A DNA stretch of 64,000 nucleotides from Phycisphaerales bacterium Planc_01 (GCA_001603075.1 LVBB01000006.1:1-64000), one strand, 5' to 3'. Positions 41,433 to 50,840 are shown, counted from the first letter of the stretch. The notes: generated from the sequence alone by a model not told the origin. A program made the numbers and translations.

Positions 41433-44222
41433 TCACTCCAGCAGCCCGGCCAGAACCAGCACGGTTTCCTGGCGCAAGGTCAGGACCTGTTGCAGCTCCC
41501 GGCGAACCTTGGCCAGCTCCTGGCGGGCCTTCTCCTTCTCGGCGCGCAGAGCCAACAGCCTGGTCCTGATCTGCTCGGGCTTGGCCGCCTCATCGCGCAA
41601 CAGCTCGCGCAGCTCCTTCCTCCGCTGCTCGACCGGTGTGGTCGGCTCGACATTGCCTCGCACCGGCTGGGCGCGGACCCGTTCGTAGACCGCTTCGAGC
41701 CGCGGCCGCACGACAGTCCACTCGGCCTCCGAGACACCGAGTTGCCCTTTCAGATTCTCGATGGCCCTGGTGCGGTCCAGGGCTGTTTGCTCTTCCATGA
41801 TCTTACGCATCTCTTCCGGGTCGCGGGCATAGCGCATCCGCTCGGAAAGGGCCCGCGATCGCTCTGCCATCTCGCGGACCTCCGGCGGCGGCTCCCGCCG
41901 CTCGTGGCCGAACGCCGAACCCGACAGCACACCCAACACCGCCGCACCCGTACACCCCATCACGGCACGTCGGGACATCCCTCGTCCCACAAAGCTGTAG
42001 CAATCGCCCCACCGGCCGCCATTGTTGTGTTCGACCGTCATACTGGCGGATGAATAGGGTCTGGCCTCGTCCATTCGAGCCGGGCCGAGGGCCTCCCACG
42101 CCGCCAGCGCCCGACGGACCACCGGCTCGACCATCGCGGCCACCCGGGTCCGTGTCGTGTTCGTCAGGACCCAGCGAATCTGCGCCGCCATCGACTCGTC
42201 CCCGAGGGCCTCGCGATCGGCCAGCGCCTTGTCCAGATTGTCCAGGCTGATGGCCCGCAGGGCCAGTCCCTCATATTGCTCCAGAGGGGAGAGCCCCGGC
42301 TTGGTGAGGAACCGCTCCAGCAGTTGGACCTTCGCCCACGGCGAGCCCTGGATGGAACCGCAGAAGCGATACACCGCGTCGGCGTCGTTGGCAGCGGCGG
42401 ACCTTTCCACCCAATGCTTCAGAAGAGCGCTGGCCTTCTCGCACTGGCCCGCCTCGATGAGACGGTCGATGTAACGATACCCGCCCATCAGAACCATTCG
42501 ATGCAGGCCGGCTTCGTCCAGCATCCGCCAGTAGCGATGGGCGCACTGCTCGAGCGCGTCATAGTCCCCAATGATCAGAGTCAGACTGGTCAGGGCGTGG
42601 AGGGCCTTGAACCGGCCGCCGAGCCCTCGGTCGGACTCGCCGACGAGCTTCTCATAGTGCCGCTTCAATTCGGCGATCGGCACGCGATCGGCGTCACTGA
42701 GTTGCGGCGGACGGTCCTCCGGTAGCACCGGCGCGCGGTGGTAGCCGAGAATGAGTCTCAACTTACGGCCCAGTTCCATGATTTCGGCGCGCTTGCTGCC
42801 CGGCTTGGCGGAGATGCCGGCGGGCCTTCTGTCCCGTCCGGTCTTCTGTTCCTCGGTTCTTGTGTCCAGGATGTTCTCATAGTGGGCGTTGAGCTGGCGG
42901 ATCCGCCTGGCGTCGGCCGGCTCGATGTCCCTCTTGGGGGGCCTGGGCATCCGATCCACCTTCTCCTTCCATTTGCGGAGTTGCTCCTGCGATCGGGCCG
43001 CCTCCTGCCTGCGGATTTGGTTGCGCCTGTCGATCTCTCTGGCCGCCTCTGCCGGGTCCAGAGGAAGCGGTCCGCCGGTTCGGGTAGGTCTGTCCGGCGG
43101 CGCCGGCGTCTCCCAGACGGGATACTTTGCGATCAAGGTCCGGACGAGGGCGAAGTCGTTGGGATCGACCTCCAGCGGCCCCAGATCCGGCACATGGTAA
43201 AGATACTTCTCTTCGAGCTTGCCCCACGTCGAATAGGCGTCGTCAAGGCCGCCAAACGCCCTGGCCGCCTCCCACACGCCGTCCTTGTCCAGCTCCACAC
43301 GCTGGAAGTTCATCAGCCTCGCCGACCGCATGGGCCAGCGGTCCTCCGTGCGGTGCACCGCCACCTGCACCGGAAGCCGCCGGACCGTCTCGCCCAGGGT
43401 CACGTCCTGGTAGGTGACCGTGCATGTCCTTGCCCCTTTGTGCGAGACATAGTTGACGTCGGGGTTGGCGTAGGTCGCTTTCGTGTCCTTGGACGTAACC
43501 GTCACGTGGCCTTCCATGGCGAGCTTCTCGGGCCGAACGGGCAATTCGGCGATCAGCCTGGCCAGACGAGCCGGCCCATCGCTGCGTTCGTACTCGTACG
43601 TCATCGAGGCCAGCAGGCGCTGCGAATTGTCGAACAGCTCCATCGACTCGATCCGATCGTCGGCGATCCGGGCCTTCAGACGCGCCAGCGTCCGCGCGAC
43701 ACCCGAAGGCCCCGCCGGCACGTCCGCGTCGACCAGGCCATCACCTGCCGAGCCAAGATCGGCGGCATACACGCGCCGGGCCAGTGCCTCTACCTCGGCA
43801 AACCGCATGTAGTCATCGCCATGGACGGGGGCGCTGCAGCGGTACGGCGGTCGTTCGCCGACCGGCTTGGGATAGGTCGTATTCGTAGGAAACCAGTTGG
43901 GGTACCACCGCTGGTCCATGCGAAAGCCGGCCTCATCGCTCAGGATGAGCTGGGTCCGCATGTCCCAGCCAAGTCGGGGGTACTCGTTCCAGATCACCGA
44001 GACGACGTAATAGTCCTCGCAGACCCAGTATCGCGCGAACACCACGACGTTGTCCAATCCCATCCAGTCGAGATTCATCTCGCTGACCACGTCGAATCGG
44101 ACCAGGCCGGTCTTTTGGCCGGAAGGCTGAATCGGTCGCCGCCTGCCGATGGCGCCGGCCACCGAGAGGGCCGCCAGGCAGACGACGATCCACAGCCGGC
44201 GTCGGGTGTGTGTCGTTCTCAT
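41433..44222 (-). CDS. Large exported protein of unknown function with an internal signal-like segment
   Basis: A 929-residue frame. Its N-terminus is a signal peptide (RRRLWIVVCLAALSVAGAIG). The first part (about 40-330) is beta-rich; about 385-460 is a charged helical linker rich in Arg and Pro; about 540-720 is helical and repeat-like (TPR-like by eye). At residue 749 a second signal-like segment begins, MSRRAVMGCTGAAVLGVLSG, with a twin-Arg start, followed by a 150-residue coiled-coil domain (ELAKVRRELQQVLTLRQE) like small periplasmic Spy/LTXXQ-type proteins. It may be two fused genes, or translation may also start at 41978. I recognise no enzyme domain. Confidence 0.6.
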   Translation of the reverse strand: MRTTHTRRRLWIVVCLAALSVAGAIGRRRPIQPSGQKTGLVRFDVVSEMNLDWMGLDNVVVFARYWVCEDYYVVSVIWNEYPRLGWDMRTQLILSDEAGFRMDQRWYPNWFPTNTTYPKPVGERPPYRCSAPVHGDDYMRFAEVEALARRVYAADLGSAGDGLVDADVPAGPSGVARTLARLKARIADDRIESMELFDNSQRLLASMTYEYERSDGPARLARLIAELPVRPEKLAMEGHVTVTSKDTKATYANPDVNYVSHKGARTCTVTYQDVTLGETVRRLPVQVAVHRTEDRWPMRSARLMNFQRVELDKDGVWEAARAFGGLDDAYSTWGKLEEKYLYHVPDLGPLEVDPNDFALVRTLIAKYPVWETPAPPDRPTRTGGPLPLDPAEAAREIDRRNQIRRQEAARSQEQLRKWKEKVDRMPRPPKRDIEPADARRIRQLNAHYENILDTRTEEQKTGRDRRPAGISAKPGSKRAEIMELGRKLRLILGYHRAPVLPEDRPPQLSDADRVPIAELKRHYEKLVGESDRGLGGRFKALHALTSLTLIIGDYDALEQCAHRYWRMLDEAGLHRMVLMGGYRYIDRLIEAGQCEKASALLKHWVERSAAANDADAVYRFCGSIQGSPWAKVQLLERFLTKPGLSPLEQYEGLALRAISLDNLDKALADREALGDESMAAQIRWVLTNTTRTRVAAMVEPVVRRALAAWEALGPARMDEARPYSSASMTVEHNNGGRWGDCYSFVGRGMSRRAVMGCTGAAVLGVLSGSAFGHERREPPPEVREMAERSRALSERMRYARDPEEMRKIMEEQTALDRTRAIENLKGQLGVSEAEWTVVRPRLEAVYERVRAQPVRGNVEPTTPVEQRRKELRELLRDEAAKPEQIRTRLLALRAEKEKARQELAKVRRELQQVLTLRQETVLVLAGLLE

Positions 44223-44227
44223 GGTCT

Positions 44228-44545
44228 CTACTCCACAGGATAGGTCAGAAGCACTCCGTCCGAGATCGCCTCCTGTACCAGCAGCGCGGGCGTCAGCACG
44301 AAATCCACTCGTTCCCTGCCTTGCATCCCCGCATCCACTTCGTGAAAGTCGATCTTAAGGGTCAGACGGTTGATGGCTGCCTCCCCCAGAGCTCTCGCGT
44401 CGAGCGGACGCTGCGACAGCGGCGGGACCCCCTGATCGGGGGCCTGGCCGGGCCCGCTTGCAGCGCCCGCGCCAAAACACACGACCATACACGCCAGGAC
44501 AGCCAGCCACACCACGGGCACGATCCAGGTTCGCTTGCACTTCAT
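44228..44545 (-). CDS. Small exported protein of unknown function
   Basis: A 105-residue protein with a clear signal peptide (about 1-33: WIVPVVWLAVLACMVVCFGAGAA). The mature part is about 72 residues and includes INRLTLKIDFHEVDAG and a hydrophobic C-terminus. AAGGAGA lies five bases before the ATG at 44545. It ends six bases before the 929-residue protein gene starts, so the two exported proteins are likely one operon. I recognise no family. Confidence 0.65.
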   Translation of the reverse strand: MKCKRTWIVPVVWLAVLACMVVCFGAGAASGPGQAPDQGVPPLSQRPLDARALGEAAINRLTLKIDFHEVDAGMQGRERVDFVLTPALLVQEAISDGVLLTYPVE

Positions 44546-44889
44546 GGTCTTCTCCTTCGATATGGAAATAGAATGTGTGCGGGCCCCGACGGGCATCGGG
44601 TATCTGCGCTGCAATTGTCTCGTCCTGCAACCCATCGCTTTTGGCTCCTTTCTCGCCGAAGGAGCTCTCCTGTTCGCGGCTGCCTAAAGGCAATCCGCCA
44701 CCGCTGATTTCAGACCTGCTCGCCAAGGGTTTCCTGACGATACTCGCTCAGGCCTCATCCATATCGTATTGTGTGCCCCCCCTGCGGAGATGCAAGAGAA
44801 ATCTGGAAAGAGAGCAGAACTTTCTGCACGGCAGCCGACTGCACGCGGAGCCGTGATTTCCACCAGGGAGCAGGCAAGGTGGGCCTCGC
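44546..44889. other. Intergenic region upstream of the small exported protein
   Basis: About 344 bases. It contains a perfect seven-base stem, GCTCCTT with AAGGAGC (44644-44650 and 44659-44665), enclosing an eight-base loop and hiding an AAGGAG sequence. No T-run follows on either strand, so it does not look like a terminator. The promoter of the small exported protein gene should lie here, but I could not place it. Confidence 0.45.
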
Positions 44890-46533
44890 TCAATCGTGAC
44901 GGTACAGCGTCACGCGAAGGATGCGCGGGCGATCGGTGCCCGCGAACACGTCTCGGTCGTTCGGCGGCAGCTTGGCCACCCAATGAGCGGCGGTTTCGTC
45001 GCCGTTGAGGCAGCGTCCGGGGACCCATCGACCATCCTCGTAGAGGCCTTCCCAGACCTGGAGAATGCCGGCGTGACGCGGGCCGGGCGTCGCCGGCGAG
45101 AAGTTCACCTGGAACCAGTTTCCCGCAACGAGGTACTCATCCGGACCGACGCTCAGAATCAGCCCGTAGGACATATCGGTCTGGCCCTTCGCCTGTCGGT
45201 TGTAGCGGACGTTTGCATTATAATCGCCCACTCTGATCGTCGTTCCTTCCTCCTCGGGCTTCTGTTGTAGCACCCCCACCATCCGGCCGGTTCCCTGGTG
45301 CCGCACGATCAACGGCATCAGTTGGTGCAGCAGTTCGTAGCTTGCGATCAGCGGATGGTCTTCGTCGATGTCCTCGATGCCGAACGGCGCGAAGCACATC
45401 GCATCGTGCTCGGCGATCGCCCAGAAGACGTTCCGGGCCGCCTCGGGCCCCTGCCGGGCCTCGGGGATCATCAGGGGATTGCCCGACCGCACGTAACTGG
45501 CGCAGACCGCCTTGAAATCGTGAAGATAGATGTCCGGAGCGAGGAAGTCGATCGCGGGAGCGGCCGCACGCCAGATGTCCATCACGCGCGACACCGGGCC
45601 GCCGCTGGGGTAGTCGCCCGGCTTCTCCCGCTCGTTCTGCACCAGCCACGCATTGGCGTACATGGGCAGCGGGTATTCGGCCTTGCCCGCTTCGGCGATC
45701 CTGCCGATGTAGCGCGCCATGTGCCATGCCATGAACACCTCGTCGGTCCAGACGCTGTCGCCGAAGACCTGCGTCCACGTGCCCGACTCCCGGTAGCCCG
45801 TCGAGGCCCACAGTTCATCGACTTCGGAAAGCAATGCGTTCTTGTTTGCCTTGAGATACTCTATCAGTTCGCGAGGCACCGGCGAACGGAAGGCCGCCTC
45901 CGCGGCGGCGCTGTGGTCGCGCGATTCCGGCATCAGTCCGACCTCGTTCTCCACCTGGACCATGATGACCGTCCGCTCGTGCGAATCGACGCGACGCAGG
46001 TGGCGCATCACGGCCGCAAAGGCGCGGGCGTCGGCGTTCTGCGACGCCTCGTGCATCGGAGAGAGCACCAGCTTGTTGTTGCCGCTCTCACCCTGGGCGC
46101 GAGGAAAGCGTTCGAGGTCCTTTTTCACCCACGTCGGGATGTAGCTCGAGACGCCGTTCTTCCAACTGCCGAACCACAGCAGGACCAGCTTGAGATCGTG
46201 CTCGCGAGCGCCTTGGAGCAGGCCATCGACAAGCGAGAAGTCGAACTGCCCTTCGGCCGGCTCGACCAGTTCCCACGTCACGGTCGCCAGCACCGTGTTG
46301 AGCTTCAGAGCAACCAGCTTCTCCCACATCGGCTCCATGTACGCCATGCTTGACGCGCTGGAGTTGTGCAACTCTCCGGCCAGCATCACGAAGGGCGCGC
46401 CGCCGACGATGAGTTGCGTCGCCGTGCCCTGGCGAACCAGATGAGGGATTTCCGCCGCCCCGACGACTGCCGTCTGAAACGCCGCAACGAGCAGAACCAA
46501 CGTGACTCGTCTTGCCAACACTTTGTCTTTCAT
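44890..46533 (-). CDS. Secreted GH35-like beta-galactosidase with C-terminal DUF5597-type domain
   Basis: A 547-residue exported glycosidase. The signal peptide is about 1-26 (ending near AVVGAAE). The barrel starts with LIVGGAPFVMLAGELHNSSA (GH35/GH42-like), then LNTVLATVTWELVEPAEGQFDF, the putative acid/base Glu in IMVQVENEVG (about 193-202) and IDFLAPDIYLHDF with PEAR further on. The last ~150 residues (about 395-547) match the DUF5597 region. The family hydrolyses terminal beta-galactosides, so it may act on side chains of pectic galactan or arabinogalactan. GGAG lies upstream of the ATG. Confidence 0.82.
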   Translation of the reverse strand: MKDKVLARRVTLVLLVAAFQTAVVGAAEIPHLVRQGTATQLIVGGAPFVMLAGELHNSSASSMAYMEPMWEKLVALKLNTVLATVTWELVEPAEGQFDFSLVDGLLQGAREHDLKLVLLWFGSWKNGVSSYIPTWVKKDLERFPRAQGESGNNKLVLSPMHEASQNADARAFAAVMRHLRRVDSHERTVIMVQVENEVGLMPESRDHSAAAEAAFRSPVPRELIEYLKANKNALLSEVDELWASTGYRESGTWTQVFGDSVWTDEVFMAWHMARYIGRIAEAGKAEYPLPMYANAWLVQNEREKPGDYPSGGPVSRVMDIWRAAAPAIDFLAPDIYLHDFKAVCASYVRSGNPLMIPEARQGPEAARNVFWAIAEHDAMCFAPFGIEDIDEDHPLIASYELLHQLMPLIVRHQGTGRMVGVLQQKPEEEGTTIRVGDYNANVRYNRQAKGQTDMSYGLILSVGPDEYLVAGNWFQVNFSPATPGPRHAGILQVWEGLYEDGRWVPGRCLNGDETAAHWVAKLPPNDRDVFAGTDRPRILRVTLYRHD

Positions 46534-46568
46534 CGATTCACTCCGAAAAGGATGTTGCCGACGCCCTG

Positions 46569-47099
46569 CTATGACGTCAGCATCTGTCCCAGTTGACTCG
46601 TGAACGCGTACAACAGCTCTCCCGGCTGTGATGCCTCGCGCTTCGGCGGAAGAAGCGCCAGTATCCTGGCGCGCAAACCCGGCTCGATGTCGCGGGCATC
46701 ATCGAGCAATTCGCGTAAGGGAACGCACACGAAGGGACGCGTCAGGTCCGCGTGCGGCAGCCCGTCTGTGACGAGATCGTCGTAAAGCAACAAGTCGAGA
46801 TCGATCGTGCGAAGTGCGAACTTGTCGTCACATCGCCGACGGCCGAGCGCCTCTTCGATCGGTCTGAGCAACTCGCTCCGGATCTGTGTCGGGTTCAGCG
46901 TGGTATCGATCCGCCAGACGCCGTTGATGAACCAAGGTTGGTCCGGCCGCCCTATAGGCTCGGTTCGGTAAAAGGCCGAAGAGCCCGTCACATGCGTCAT
47001 GTCACGCAGGCGTTCCAGGGCGGACACGATATTCCGCTCCGGCTCAACGTTCGAGCCGACGCCGATGAAGGCAATGGATGGCTCGGCGGTATCACGCAT
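46569..47099 (-). CDS. folK: 2-amino-4-hydroxy-6-hydroxymethyldihydropteridine pyrophosphokinase
   Basis: A 176-residue cytosolic enzyme of folate synthesis that pyrophosphorylates hydroxymethyldihydropterin. Family marks are FIGVGSNVEPERNI near the start, SSAFYRTEPIGRPDQPWFINGV (split about 42-63) and RTIDLDLLLYDD (about 97-108) with the ATP/Mg-binding Asp pair. The length is usual. The ATG at 47099 overlaps the folB stop by eight bases, so both are co-translated. Longer in-frame starts lie inside folB and are not needed. Confidence 0.94.
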   Translation of the reverse strand: MRDTAEPSIAFIGVGSNVEPERNIVSALERLRDMTHVTGSSAFYRTEPIGRPDQPWFINGVWRIDTTLNPTQIRSELLRPIEEALGRRRCDDKFALRTIDLDLLLYDDLVTDGLPHADLTRPFVCVPLRELLDDARDIEPGLRARILALLPPKREASQPGELLYAFTSQLGQMLTS

Positions 47100-47481
47100 C
47101 GCGGTCTGGCCTGTCCCGGACGATGCGCACGCTGACCGTCCGGGCGAATCGTAACGCGCCGGGCTTCTCAATGGTGACGGCAGCGCGTTCGACCCGGTCG
47201 TGGCTCAGGCAGATGTCCGCGATGCTCTGCGCCAGGGCCTCGATCAGGCGGAACCTGGACTGCTCGGCCGTCGCAAGGATCTGCTTCTTCAAGGCCTTGT
47301 AGTCCACTGTGTCCGCAATGGCGTCGCTGCGCCCGGCGCGGCGAAGGTCGGCGAACAGGACGATCTGCGCGACGACGTCCTGCTTTTCCTGTCGCTCGTC
47401 CTCCTGCACGCCCACGACGCAGCGAAACCGCAGATCGCTGATCGCAATCTGATCGAGGGGCGGATCGGTCTGATCAGTCAT
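47092..47481 (-). CDS. folB: Dihydroneopterin aldolase
   Basis: A 129-residue octameric enzyme of folate synthesis that makes hydroxymethyldihydropterin and glycolaldehyde. Key regions are LRFRCVVGVQEDERQEKQ (residues about 18-35) with the binding Glu, DTVDYKALKKQI (about 57-68), FRLIEALAQSIADICL and the conserved Lys in AAVTIEKPGAL (about 101-111). The start overlaps the upstream reductase stop by eight bases. It is the middle gene of reductase-folB-folK. Confidence 0.93.
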   Translation of the reverse strand: MTDQTDPPLDQIAISDLRFRCVVGVQEDERQEKQDVVAQIVLFADLRRAGRSDAIADTVDYKALKKQILATAEQSRFRLIEALAQSIADICLSHDRVERAAVTIEKPGALRFARTVSVRIVRDRPDRDA

Positions 47482-48226
47482 ACATGTGTCCCTTCATGTG
47501 ATATCCGCCGTCGACGTAGATCACCTGGCCCGTGATGAACCGGCTGCGCAGTAAGAAGAGGACCGCATCGGCCACCTGTTCGGGGTCACCGTACCGGTTC
47601 AGCGGATTGCAGTGGGCCAGCTTCTTCAGGTAGCTCTCGTCCTGCCCGGCCGGAGGCAGGATCAGTCCGGGGGCCACAGCGTTGACGGCCACCGCCGGGG
47701 CCAGTTCGAGCGCCAGCATCCGGGTGAGCGTCAGCAGCACGCGCTTGCTGATGTGATAGGCGGCGTGCTGGCGGTCGTAGACCGTCACGCGGGTGTCCAG
47801 CATGTTGACGATCGCGCCGCCCCGATTCTGTCCGGCCAAGGCCCGCGCCAGGATCAGGGGCGCCGTGGCGTGAAGGCGCAGATTGGCTTCAAGCGACTCG
47901 GCCGAGGTCTCCCAGATCGTCTCTTTCTCGAACGTTGAGGCGCTGTTGACGAGGATGTCGATCGGTCCGGCTTCGTCGACGGCCCGCTCGAAGAGCGTCT
48001 CGGCCTGCCCGATATCCGCCAGGTCGGCCTGAACGTGCCAGGCGGAGACCCCAAGGCGACGAATCGCGTCGCACGTCGAGACCGCCTCGTCTGCAGAACG
48101 ATTGTGGTGGACGACGACGTGGACGCCCTGCTGCGCCAGGGCCAGCGCGATCGCCCTGCCGAGCCGCCGGGCCGCACCGGTAATCAGGGCCGTCCTGCCC
48201 GCCAGAGTTGTGTCGGAATCATCCAT
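47474..48226 (-). CDS. Short-chain reductase of the pteridine reductase type (FolM/PTR1-like)
   Basis: A 250-residue SDR enzyme. The cofactor motif TGAARRLGRAIA (about 15-26) and VVVHHNRSADEA (about 34-45) are those of pteridine reductases; HxRS selects NADPH. The catalytic set is Asp (MLDTR) in place of the usual SDR Ser, with YHISK. This Asp-Tyr-x3-Lys set is a PTR1 mark. The C-terminus GQVIYVDGGYHMKG is typical. It overlaps folB by eight bases, so it probably reduces dihydropterin or dihydrofolate; a plain ketoreductase role is less likely. The ATG at 48226 was chosen because homology starts there. Confidence 0.82.
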   Translation of the reverse strand: MDDSDTTLAGRTALITGAARRLGRAIALALAQQGVHVVVHHNRSADEAVSTCDAIRRLGVSAWHVQADLADIGQAETLFERAVDEAGPIDILVNSASTFEKETIWETSAESLEANLRLHATAPLILARALAGQNRGGAIVNMLDTRVTVYDRQHAAYHISKRVLLTLTRMLALELAPAVAVNAVAPGLILPPAGQDESYLKKLAHCNPLNRYGDPEQVADAVLFLLRSRFITGQVIYVDGGYHMKGHMYD

Positions 48227-48345
48227 TATGTTCCAATCATCAAGATGCCAGTGGCGCCATTCTACCAGAAGTACCGCGTCCTGAAAAGGAGCGGTCGGCA
48301 CGTCGAGCTTGACCCCTCTGGCCAGTCCCGCTACAATCCCATGCC

Positions 48346-49041
48346 ATGCCGACACATATTCCGACCGAAGGGATCTTTGCTGTCTATAAGGAGCGGGGCA
48401 TGACGTCGCACGACGTCGTGGACGCCGTGCGCCGGGCCACCGGCCAGAAGCGCGTCGGCCACGCCGGAACGCTCGATCCGCTGGCCAAAGGCATCCTGAT
48501 CGTCGGTGTCGGACGTCCCGCCACTCGCCAGCTCGGACAGCTTGCCGAGAAGGAAAAGGAGTACGTCACGCGCATCCGCCTGGGATTCCGCAGCACGACG
48601 GACGACGGCGAAGGCAAGAAGGAAGAGGTGCCCGTCACGGCTATTCCCTCGGAAGAAGACGTCCGCAGAGCATTGGATCGATTCGTCGGAGTGATCTCAC
48701 AACGCCCGCCGGCCTTCTCTGCGCTAAAGCTGCAAGGGCGGCCGGCCTACCGCCTGGCCCGCAAGGACAACTCGCTCCAACTGGCGGTGCGGGAGGTCGA
48801 AGTCAAAGCGATCGAAGTGGTGGTTTACGCGTGGCCTTTCGTCGAGGTCCGAATGGTGACGGGGCCGGGCGTCTACGTCAGGGCGATTGCACGCGATCTG
48901 GGCGAGGCGCTCGGGACCGGCGGATACGTGGAAGAACTGGAGCGGACGCGCGTCGGATCGTACACCGCCGATCAGGCCGTCCATACCTCGGAACTACGCC
49001 GGCTCAGAGACTGTAGAGTTCCTCGTCCTGGAGGACTGTGA
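48346..49041 (+). CDS. truB: tRNA pseudouridine(55) synthase
   Basis: A 231-residue enzyme that converts U55 in the T loop of tRNAs to pseudouridine. The N-terminal motif GIFAVYKERGMTSHDVV, then KRVGHAGTLDPLAKGILIVG (about 35-54) with the catalytic Asp, QRPPAFSALKLQGRPAYRLAR and GPGVYVRAIARDLGEAL are diagnostic. At 231 residues it is shorter than E. coli TruB and lacks a clear PUA domain, as in many bacteria. Its last 38 bases overlap the convergent ACT-domain gene. Confidence 0.94.
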   Translation: MPTHIPTEGIFAVYKERGMTSHDVVDAVRRATGQKRVGHAGTLDPLAKGILIVGVGRPATRQLGQLAEKEKEYVTRIRLGFRSTTDDGEGKKEEVPVTAIPSEEDVRRALDRFVGVISQRPPAFSALKLQGRPAYRLARKDNSLQLAVREVEVKAIEVVVYAWPFVEVRMVTGPGVYVRAIARDLGEALGTGGYVEELERTRVGSYTADQAVHTSELRRLRDCRVPRPGGL

Positions 49042-49438
49042 AGCCGGCCTCGGCGACGATCTCCTGGGCCTTCATCAACTGAGGCTGATCGACTTCCATG
49101 CAGCAGACGCCCGTATTGTGCGGCTGAAGGACGAACCCGTAGGCGTCGATGACGTTGACGTTGTGCTCGGCCAGAGCGGACGTGAGCCGATGGAAATTGC
49201 CCGGCTGGTCCGGCACGGAGATCGCCAGAATGTCCTTCAACGCACACGCGCAGCCGAGGTTCGCCAGCGCCAGATACGCGTCATTGGGCTTGTCCACGAT
49301 CAGCTTGAGCAAACCGTAGTCGCCACGATCCTGAATGGTGAAGGCACGGATATCGATATTGCTCTTGCGGAGATTGTCCGTGATCGTCTTGAGCCTCCCG
49401 GCTCGGTTCTCCACGAAGATCGTCAGTTGCTTGGCCAT
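49004..49438 (-). CDS. Tandem ACT-domain protein (copy 1)
   Basis: A 144-residue protein of two ACT domains (about 4-70 and 72-144), each with the beta-alpha-beta-beta-alpha-beta pattern: FVENRAGRLKTITDNLRKSN, and VPDQPGNFHRLTSALAEHNV. ACT pairs bind amino acids or related acids and regulate enzymes. It lies 10 bases after the paaK copy 1 stop and is related to the second ACT protein at 50.8 kb, so each ligase has its own ACT partner. Its 3' end overlaps truB. Confidence 0.85.
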   Translation of the reverse strand: MAKQLTIFVENRAGRLKTITDNLRKSNIDIRAFTIQDRGDYGLLKLIVDKPNDAYLALANLGCACALKDILAISVPDQPGNFHRLTSALAEHNVNVIDAYGFVLQPHNTGVCCMEVDQPQLMKAQEIVAEAGFTVLQDEELYSL

Positions 49439-49448
49439 GGTCGATCCC

Positions 49449-50759
49449 TCAGTCTTTCGGTCGCTCGTCGATGACGCGTTTGGCTTTGCCCTCCGAGACG
49501 GGCAGCGAACCCGGCTCGTGCAGTTCCACGTTCGGACTGATCACGATGGACGAACGCAGCTCCTCGCGAATGCGCGTCCGCAAGGCCTCCAGCCTGGCGG
49601 CCTCTCCAAGAAACAGCTTGGGATAGATCTCCACCTTCACCGTCAGGCGGTCGAGGGCGCCTTTCTTGTCGACGTGAATCAGGTAGTTGGTCGCCACCTC
49701 GGGGACCTTCATGATCTTCTCTTCGATCTGGGACGGGAAGACGTTGACTCCGTTGATGATGAGCATATCGTCGGTGCGTCCGAGGATTCGCGAAAGCCGC
49801 CGGTGCGTCCGGCCGCACTCGCACGGCTCGGGATGCAGAAAGGCCAGATCTCGCGTGCGATATCGCAGGATCGGCATGGCCCGACGGATCAGGTTGGTCA
49901 GCACGACCTCGCCTTCCTGGCCGTCTTCCACATTCTGCCCCGTCTTCGGGTCGATGATCTCGATAAGATAGGCGTCCTCCCAGACATGCATATCTTTGCG
50001 ATGGACACATTCGAAGGCCACGCCCGGACCGTTCAGCTCGCTGAGCCCGTACGAGTTGAAGGCCTGGATGCCCAGCAGGTCTTCGATCTTTCGTCGGGTG
50101 TTTTCCGAGTGCGGCTCGGCGCCGATGAACGCTCGCGTCAGGGCCAGATCGCCCGGCCGAACGCCTTCGCTTTCAAACTGGGAATGGATGTGGAGCAGGT
50201 AGCTCGGCGTCACGTGCAGAACGGTGGTCTGGAAGTCCTTCATCGTCTGGATCTGACGCTTCGTGTTGCCGCCGCCGATGGGAATCACGGTCATCCCCAC
50301 GCGCTCGGCCCCATAGTGCAGCCCCAGACCGCCGGTGAAGAGGCCGTAGGTCATCATGTTCTGGAAGATGTCCCGCGCCGAGGCCCCCGTCGCGGTGATG
50401 CTCCGCGCCAGCAGGTCGGTCCAGCGATCCAGATCGTCACGGGCGAAGTAGATCACGGTCGGGATGCCGGTCGTCCCCGAGGAGGAGTGGATGCGGACGA
50501 CCTCGCTCATCTCCACGGCCAGCAAGCCTCTGGGGAAACCGCGGCGCAGATCGTCCTTGACCGTAAACGGAATGCGTCCGAGGTCGCGAAGGCTCTTGAC
50601 GTCATCGGGACTCGCGATCCCGACGGACGCCAGCTTCTTGCCGTAGAACGGGGTCTTGAGCGCCCAGGCAACCATCTCGCGAAAACGTTCCAACTGGATC
50701 GCCTGGAGAGAGGCGCGATCCAGTGTCTCAACCTGTTTGTTCCAAAACGGTACGTCCAT
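49449..50759 (-). CDS. paaK: Phenylacetate-CoA ligase (copy 1)
   Basis: A 436-residue AMP-forming ligase that makes aryl-acetyl-CoA from an aryl acetate, ATP and CoA. The start WNKQVETLDRASLQAIQLER is the PaaK pattern. The AMP-binding loop is HSSSGTTGIPTV (about 90-101); YGLSELNGPG, LRYRTRDLAFL and SRILGRTDDMLIINGVNVFP follow. I use the ATG at 50759 because it aligns with the family start; the frame is open 11 codons further. A zinc-like cluster CECG lies before the hinge. It is paired with an ACT gene on each side. Confidence 0.9.
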   Translation of the reverse strand: MDVPFWNKQVETLDRASLQAIQLERFREMVAWALKTPFYGKKLASVGIASPDDVKSLRDLGRIPFTVKDDLRRGFPRGLLAVEMSEVVRIHSSSGTTGIPTVIYFARDDLDRWTDLLARSITATGASARDIFQNMMTYGLFTGGLGLHYGAERVGMTVIPIGGGNTKRQIQTMKDFQTTVLHVTPSYLLHIHSQFESEGVRPGDLALTRAFIGAEPHSENTRRKIEDLLGIQAFNSYGLSELNGPGVAFECVHRKDMHVWEDAYLIEIIDPKTGQNVEDGQEGEVVLTNLIRRAMPILRYRTRDLAFLHPEPCECGRTHRRLSRILGRTDDMLIINGVNVFPSQIEEKIMKVPEVATNYLIHVDKKGALDRLTVKVEIYPKLFLGEAARLEALRTRIREELRSSIVISPNVELHEPGSLPVSEGKAKRVIDERPKD

Positions 50760-50840
50760 CTGCTGACTCACTCTCGAAAAGAGGCCGTCCATCCCGCAGG
50801 CCGCGGCACCGACGACGTGGCGATGAGGGTGACGCGGCGA

